Shown: positions 61,110 to 64,000 of the stretch, piece by piece | Layout of the letters: the number at the start of each line of letters is the position of its first letter | Numbering within the stretch: the first letter of the stretch is position 1 | Made by a program: the position numbers and the translations under genes | The notes under the pieces: model-generated | Database searches by the model: none | What the model saw: only the letters and a program-made list of their open reading frames with translations | What the model was told of the DNA's origin: nothing | Assembly (NCBI RefSeq): GCF_030246945.1 | Contig: NZ_CP126742.1 | Span: 558,001-622,000, forward strand | Source: Microbacterium sp. zg-Y1090 | GTDB taxonomy: Bacteria > Actinomycetota > Actinomycetes > Actinomycetales > Microbacteriaceae | Reading direction: 5' to 3' | Length of the DNA stretch: 64,000 bases

Positions 61110-61841
61110 GTGACCCCCGTGCCGTCCGGTCCTGCCACTGCGCCCGCGGCCGCGGCTGACGGTGCGCGGGGACGGGGGCGGGCGCGCACCCTGACCGGGT
61201 GCCTGCTGGCGGTGACCTTCGGCACCGGCATCGTCGACGCGCTCAGCTGGGTGGTGCTCAGCGGGGTCTTCACCGCCAACATGACGGGAAACGTGCTGAT
61301 CGTGGGCATGGGGATCGTCGGCGCCGGAGGCAGCCACTGGTTCCCCTCCCTGTTCGCCCTGGCGTGGTTCCTCATCGGTGCGGGCGTCGTCGGTGCGACG
61401 GCCCGCCACGCGGCTCCGGGCTGGGGGCGGCGCACCACCGTGGTGTTCGCCGCCGTCGCCGGCACGCTCACGGCCGTGGCGGTGTTCGCCGCATTCTGGC
61501 AGCCCCACCGGCTCGACGCCGGGGCGTTCGCCGCGACCGCCGCGATGGCATTAGCGATGGGGGCGCAGGGCGCCGAGGCGATGCGTCTGGCAGTGCCCGG
61601 GCTCATCACCATCGCCGTCAGCAGTGCCACGGTCGGGGTGGGCATGAGCCTGTTCCTCGGTCTGGGTGCCCGGGGCTCCGGAGTGGCGAGGCGCCTGGCA
61701 GCCATCGTCCTACTGTGCGCCGGCGCCTTCGTCGGCGCACTGCTCTCGCCGCACGGACTCGCCCCCGGGCTGCTGGTCGCCGCAGCGGTGGCGGGGCTCG
61801 CAACGGCGGTCGGGCACCGACAGGTGAGGGAGGCGGCGTGA
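61110..61841 (+). CDS. DUF1275 (YoaK-like) membrane protein
   Basis: 243 residues from GTG. After a Pro/Ala-rich tail (to about 27), six hydrophobic helices follow. FGTGIVDALSWVVLSGVFTANMTGN is the DUF1275 signature (VDALSYL...FVANMTGN). Later, AMALAMGAQGAEAMRLAVPG matches the conserved QNA-type helix. Function is unknown. It lies between crcB and the channel/FUSC gene; its stop shares one base with the next ATG (TGATG), so the two are coupled. Confidence 0.92.
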   Translation: MTPVPSGPATAPAAAADGARGRGRARTLTGCLLAVTFGTGIVDALSWVVLSGVFTANMTGNVLIVGMGIVGAGGSHWFPSLFALAWFLIGAGVVGATARHAAPGWGRRTTVVFAAVAGTLTAVAVFAAFWQPHRLDAGAFAATAAMALAMGAQGAEAMRLAVPGLITIAVSSATVGVGMSLFLGLGARGSGVARRLAAIVLLCAGAFVGALLSPHGLAPGLLVAAAVAGLATAVGHRQVREAA

Positions 61842-64000
61842 TGGAGGTCGTATGGATCGTCCTGGGCATCGTCGTACTGGCGGCGACGCTGCTCGACGTC
61901 TTCCTCAGTGTGCTCAACTACGACGAGGCAGGGCTGTTCGTTCACCGTGTCGTGCGCTGGGAGTGGGTCCTCATCCGCGCGGGAACGCGGCGCATCCGCC
62001 GTCGGTGGCGGCCCGTGGTGCTGCGCCAGGTGACCGGCCTGCTCATCGTCTCGTCCATTCTCTGGTGGGTCACCGGCATCATCCTCGGGTTCTCGTTCAT
62101 CTACTACGGCGCGATGCTGGCCGGAGACCTGCAGATCTCCACCGGCGTGCCGCAGGACTACTGGGGAGCGCTCTACCTCAGCGTCGGCCAGTTCTCGACC
62201 GTCGGCGTGGACAACATCTCGCCCGGCGGACCCATCCTGGACCTGCTGACGGTGAGCGAGGCCATGGCGGACGTGCTGCTGCTGTCGTTCATCATCGCCT
62301 TCCTCAGCAACATCTACGGCGTCGTCCAGTCGCTGCGGGCGCTCTCGTCGAACTTCTTCCACGCCGGGCATGGGGTCGTCGCACCCGTCGACACCCTCGC
62401 GCCGTTCTTCCCCGATGGTCAGGCCCGCGGCCTGGACAGCCAGCTGGGCGCCATCGCCGACTCGCTCGCGGCTTACTCCGACGGCCTGTCGCAGAACCCC
62501 GTGGCCTACTACTTCCAGAGCGGCCGCGACCAGTTCTCGCTGCCCTTCTCGCTGTACATGACCTCCGGGGTGATCGGGGCGCTGCGGTGGGGGCTGCCGA
62601 CGGGCAGCGACCCCGCCAAGGAGCCCGGACTCGCGCGGCTGACCGAGCAGTTCTACGACCTGCGGGCGGCACTGCTGCGGATGCTGGGACGCGTGGCGCC
62701 GCAGAACCCCGAGCCGGTGTCGGCAGAGGACTTCGCCGCGGCCATGGCTGTCCTGCAACGTGGCGGCCGCGCCGCCAAGCTCGACCCGTGGGTGGTGCGG
62801 TTCTTCACGGTGCAGCAGCGCATCGGCGCACTCGTCGCGCCCGGTGCCGGTGCGGCGCCGACGGATGCCGGTCCCGCCGCGGCCGCGCCGGGTGCGGCGG
62901 CGCAGCGCTCTGCCGACCCCGGCACGGCCGACGCCTACCGGCGCTACGTGCAGTGGCTGCCGTTCGAGGTGCAGTCGCAGTGGCTGCTGGCACTCATATC
63001 GAGGGACCTCGACTACCAGCCCGTGTACCGGGGCACGGCGGCGACGCCCGACGGCATCCCGTTGGACGACGCGACCCCCGCCGAGCTGTTCGCCGCCTCG
63101 GATGTCGGCGCGCGGGTGCCGATCCTGGGGGCGCCGGTCGAGGGTGATCCCGGCCGCAGGCCCTCCCGCCTGACACGCTGGCTGCGCCGGCGCCACCTGT
63201 TCATCGACCCCGGCTGGGCACGTCTGATCGACGCGTTGCGCACACTGGCGGCGGTGGCCCTCGCGCTGGCGGTGGTGATCCCGCTATCGCAGGTGCTCGG
63301 ACCGGGCGACCAGAGTGGTGCGGTGTTCGCCGCGATGGTGGCGCTGTTCACCACGCCCGCTGCCGCTGCGCAGGCCGCGCCCGCCGCGCGCACGGTGAGG
63401 GCGCTCGTCTCGATCATCCCGGTGTCCCTCGCCGTCGTGCTCGGTGCCCTGCTGTCGGCGGATCAGCCCGTCATCGTGGTGTCGATGGCGCTCGCCGCGG
63501 GACTCGCCGTCTGGCTGCGGCGCTTCGGCCCGCGCGTGGGGGCGATGGGACAGCTGTTCTTCCTGATCTTCTATTTCAGCCTGCTCGTGCACCTGTCGTC
63601 GCAGGACATCCTCTTCTCGCTGCTCGCGGCGATCGTCGGGCTGGCGGCGAGTTGGCTGGTGCAGGCGATCCCCGGCGCGCCGCCAGCCAGGCAGGTGCAC
63701 GCCGGCATCGCGGCCGTGTACGAGCGCATCGAGGACCTTCTCGACACGCTCGTCGATCTCGTGTCCAGCGGCCGGCCCGACCGGCGTCTGGTGCGGGAGC
63801 TGCGCTCAGCCCGTACCGCGCTGGAGCATACGGTCGATGACATCAACGGGCCGCTCGAGCGGATGTCGGGGGATCAGATGAATCCGATGCGGGTGCGCGT
63901 GCTGCGCATGCGCATCTTCGACGTGCAGCTGGCGGCCGAGAACCTGCTGACGCTGCTGCCGGTCGTCCCCAGCATCGCGATCACGGTCGACGAGCGTGCG
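61841..64000 (+). CDS. Ion-channel domain fused to FUSC/ArAE-like membrane domain, 3' end outside window
   Basis: 720 residues are visible with no stop by the window edge. The N-terminal part (1-165) has TM helices at about 2-23 and 62-90, a pore-loop-like YWGALYLSVGQFSTVGVDNISP and another helix to about 165, as in two-TM channels. The filter is TVGVDN instead of TVGYG. A long cytoplasmic stretch (165-460) carries an Ala/Pro/Gly linker near 330-350. Four to six helices then follow (about 465-620: ALRTLAAVALALAVVIPL..., VVSMALAAGLAVWLRRFG...), like FUSC/aromatic-acid exporters, then a cytoplasmic helical tail (from about 625). Function unknown; an ion or organic-anion exporter is a guess. Confidence 0.75.
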   Translation, partial: MEVVWIVLGIVVLAATLLDVFLSVLNYDEAGLFVHRVVRWEWVLIRAGTRRIRRRWRPVVLRQVTGLLIVSSILWWVTGIILGFSFIYYGAMLAGDLQISTGVPQDYWGALYLSVGQFSTVGVDNISPGGPILDLLTVSEAMADVLLLSFIIAFLSNIYGVVQSLRALSSNFFHAGHGVVAPVDTLAPFFPDGQARGLDSQLGAIADSLAAYSDGLSQNPVAYYFQSGRDQFSLPFSLYMTSGVIGALRWGLPTGSDPAKEPGLARLTEQFYDLRAALLRMLGRVAPQNPEPVSAEDFAAAMAVLQRGGRAAKLDPWVVRFFTVQQRIGALVAPGAGAAPTDAGPAAAAPGAAAQRSADPGTADAYRRYVQWLPFEVQSQWLLALISRDLDYQPVYRGTAATPDGIPLDDATPAELFAASDVGARVPILGAPVEGDPGRRPSRLTRWLRRRHLFIDPGWARLIDALRTLAAVALALAVVIPLSQVLGPGDQSGAVFAAMVALFTTPAAAAQAAPAARTVRALVSIIPVSLAVVLGALLSADQPVIVVSMALAAGLAVWLRRFGPRVGAMGQLFFLIFYFSLLVHLSSQDILFSLLAAIVGLAASWLVQAIPGAPPARQVHAGIAAVYERIEDLLDTLVDLVSSGRPDRRLVRELRSARTALEHTVDDINGPLERMSGDQMNPMRVRVLRMRIFDVQLAAENLLTLLPVVPSIAITVDERA

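Overview
The window is about 70% GC and densely packed. It looks like chromosome of an actinobacterium in the family Microbacteriaceae, most like Microbacterium. Supporting signs are the GC-saturated third codon positions, many GTG starts, ATGA gene overlaps, a CC-type arsR beside acr3 and arsC, the small ribosomal AURKAIP1-type protein, the TM0106-type RecB/helicase protein, and many genes whose -10 box lies 6-7 nt before the start codon. No rRNA, tRNA, phage, insertion sequence or CRISPR array was seen. The genus is an inference; no database was searched.

Layout. 1-3.1 kb: a flavin-dependent oxidoreductase (cut by the window edge), its divergent MarR regulator and an acyl-CoA dehydrogenase. 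3.1-9 kb: a NarL-type response regulator divergent from a GlsB-like stress membrane protein, then glutaminase, chromate transporter, a DUF72 protein and a lipase-maturation-factor protein. 9-11 kb: arsenic operon arsR-acr3-arsC. 11-16 kb: an acidic small protein, an ABC exporter pair, and an MFS exporter divergent from its HTH regulator. 16-21 kb: DsbA-like lipoprotein, S9 peptidase, glucose-6-phosphate isomerase. 21-24 kb: a histidine kinase/response regulator/DUF4097 operon. 24-26 kb: HAD phosphatase, aldo/keto reductase and a 5'-truncated SDR pseudogene. 26-32 kb: a secreted transglycosylase-like protein, then an iron-chelate locus (siderophore-interacting protein divergent from binding protein, two permeases and ATPase) under one IdeR/DtxR-type box. 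32-36 kb: VOC protein, 3-methyladenine glycosylase, a repeat-bearing gap and a winged-helix regulator preceded by a leaderless Cys-rich leader ORF. 36-44.5 kb: acidic proteins, hydrolase, MFS, SbcD/SbcC, two tiny membrane proteins and a degenerate phosphopantetheinyl-transferase-like protein. 44.5-53.8 kb: NAD synthase, RecB-like nuclease/helicase, upp, tadA, an alpha/beta hydrolase and proC. 53.8-58.6 kb: KtrA/KtrB potassium uptake, an ArsR-type regulator, a small HTH protein, the bS22-like protein, a rhodanese/glutaredoxin/Dabb trio and a protein phosphatase. 58.6-64 kb: a drug-efflux MFS with a sequestered ribosome binding site, then a tight operon of two CrcB fluoride channels, a DUF1275 protein and an ion-channel/FUSC fusion that runs off the end.

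Most of the window is housekeeping or ordinary stress physiology: metal and arsenic efflux, iron and potassium uptake, envelope stress, nucleotide salvage and DNA repair. The least explained items are the channel/FUSC fusion at the end of the fluoride operon, the leaderless Cys-containing leader ORF, the PPTase-like protein lacking its catalytic residues, the short interspersed repeat at 33.9-34.2 kb, and a heavily over-represented 7-mer (GGATGCC/GGCATCC) throughout.
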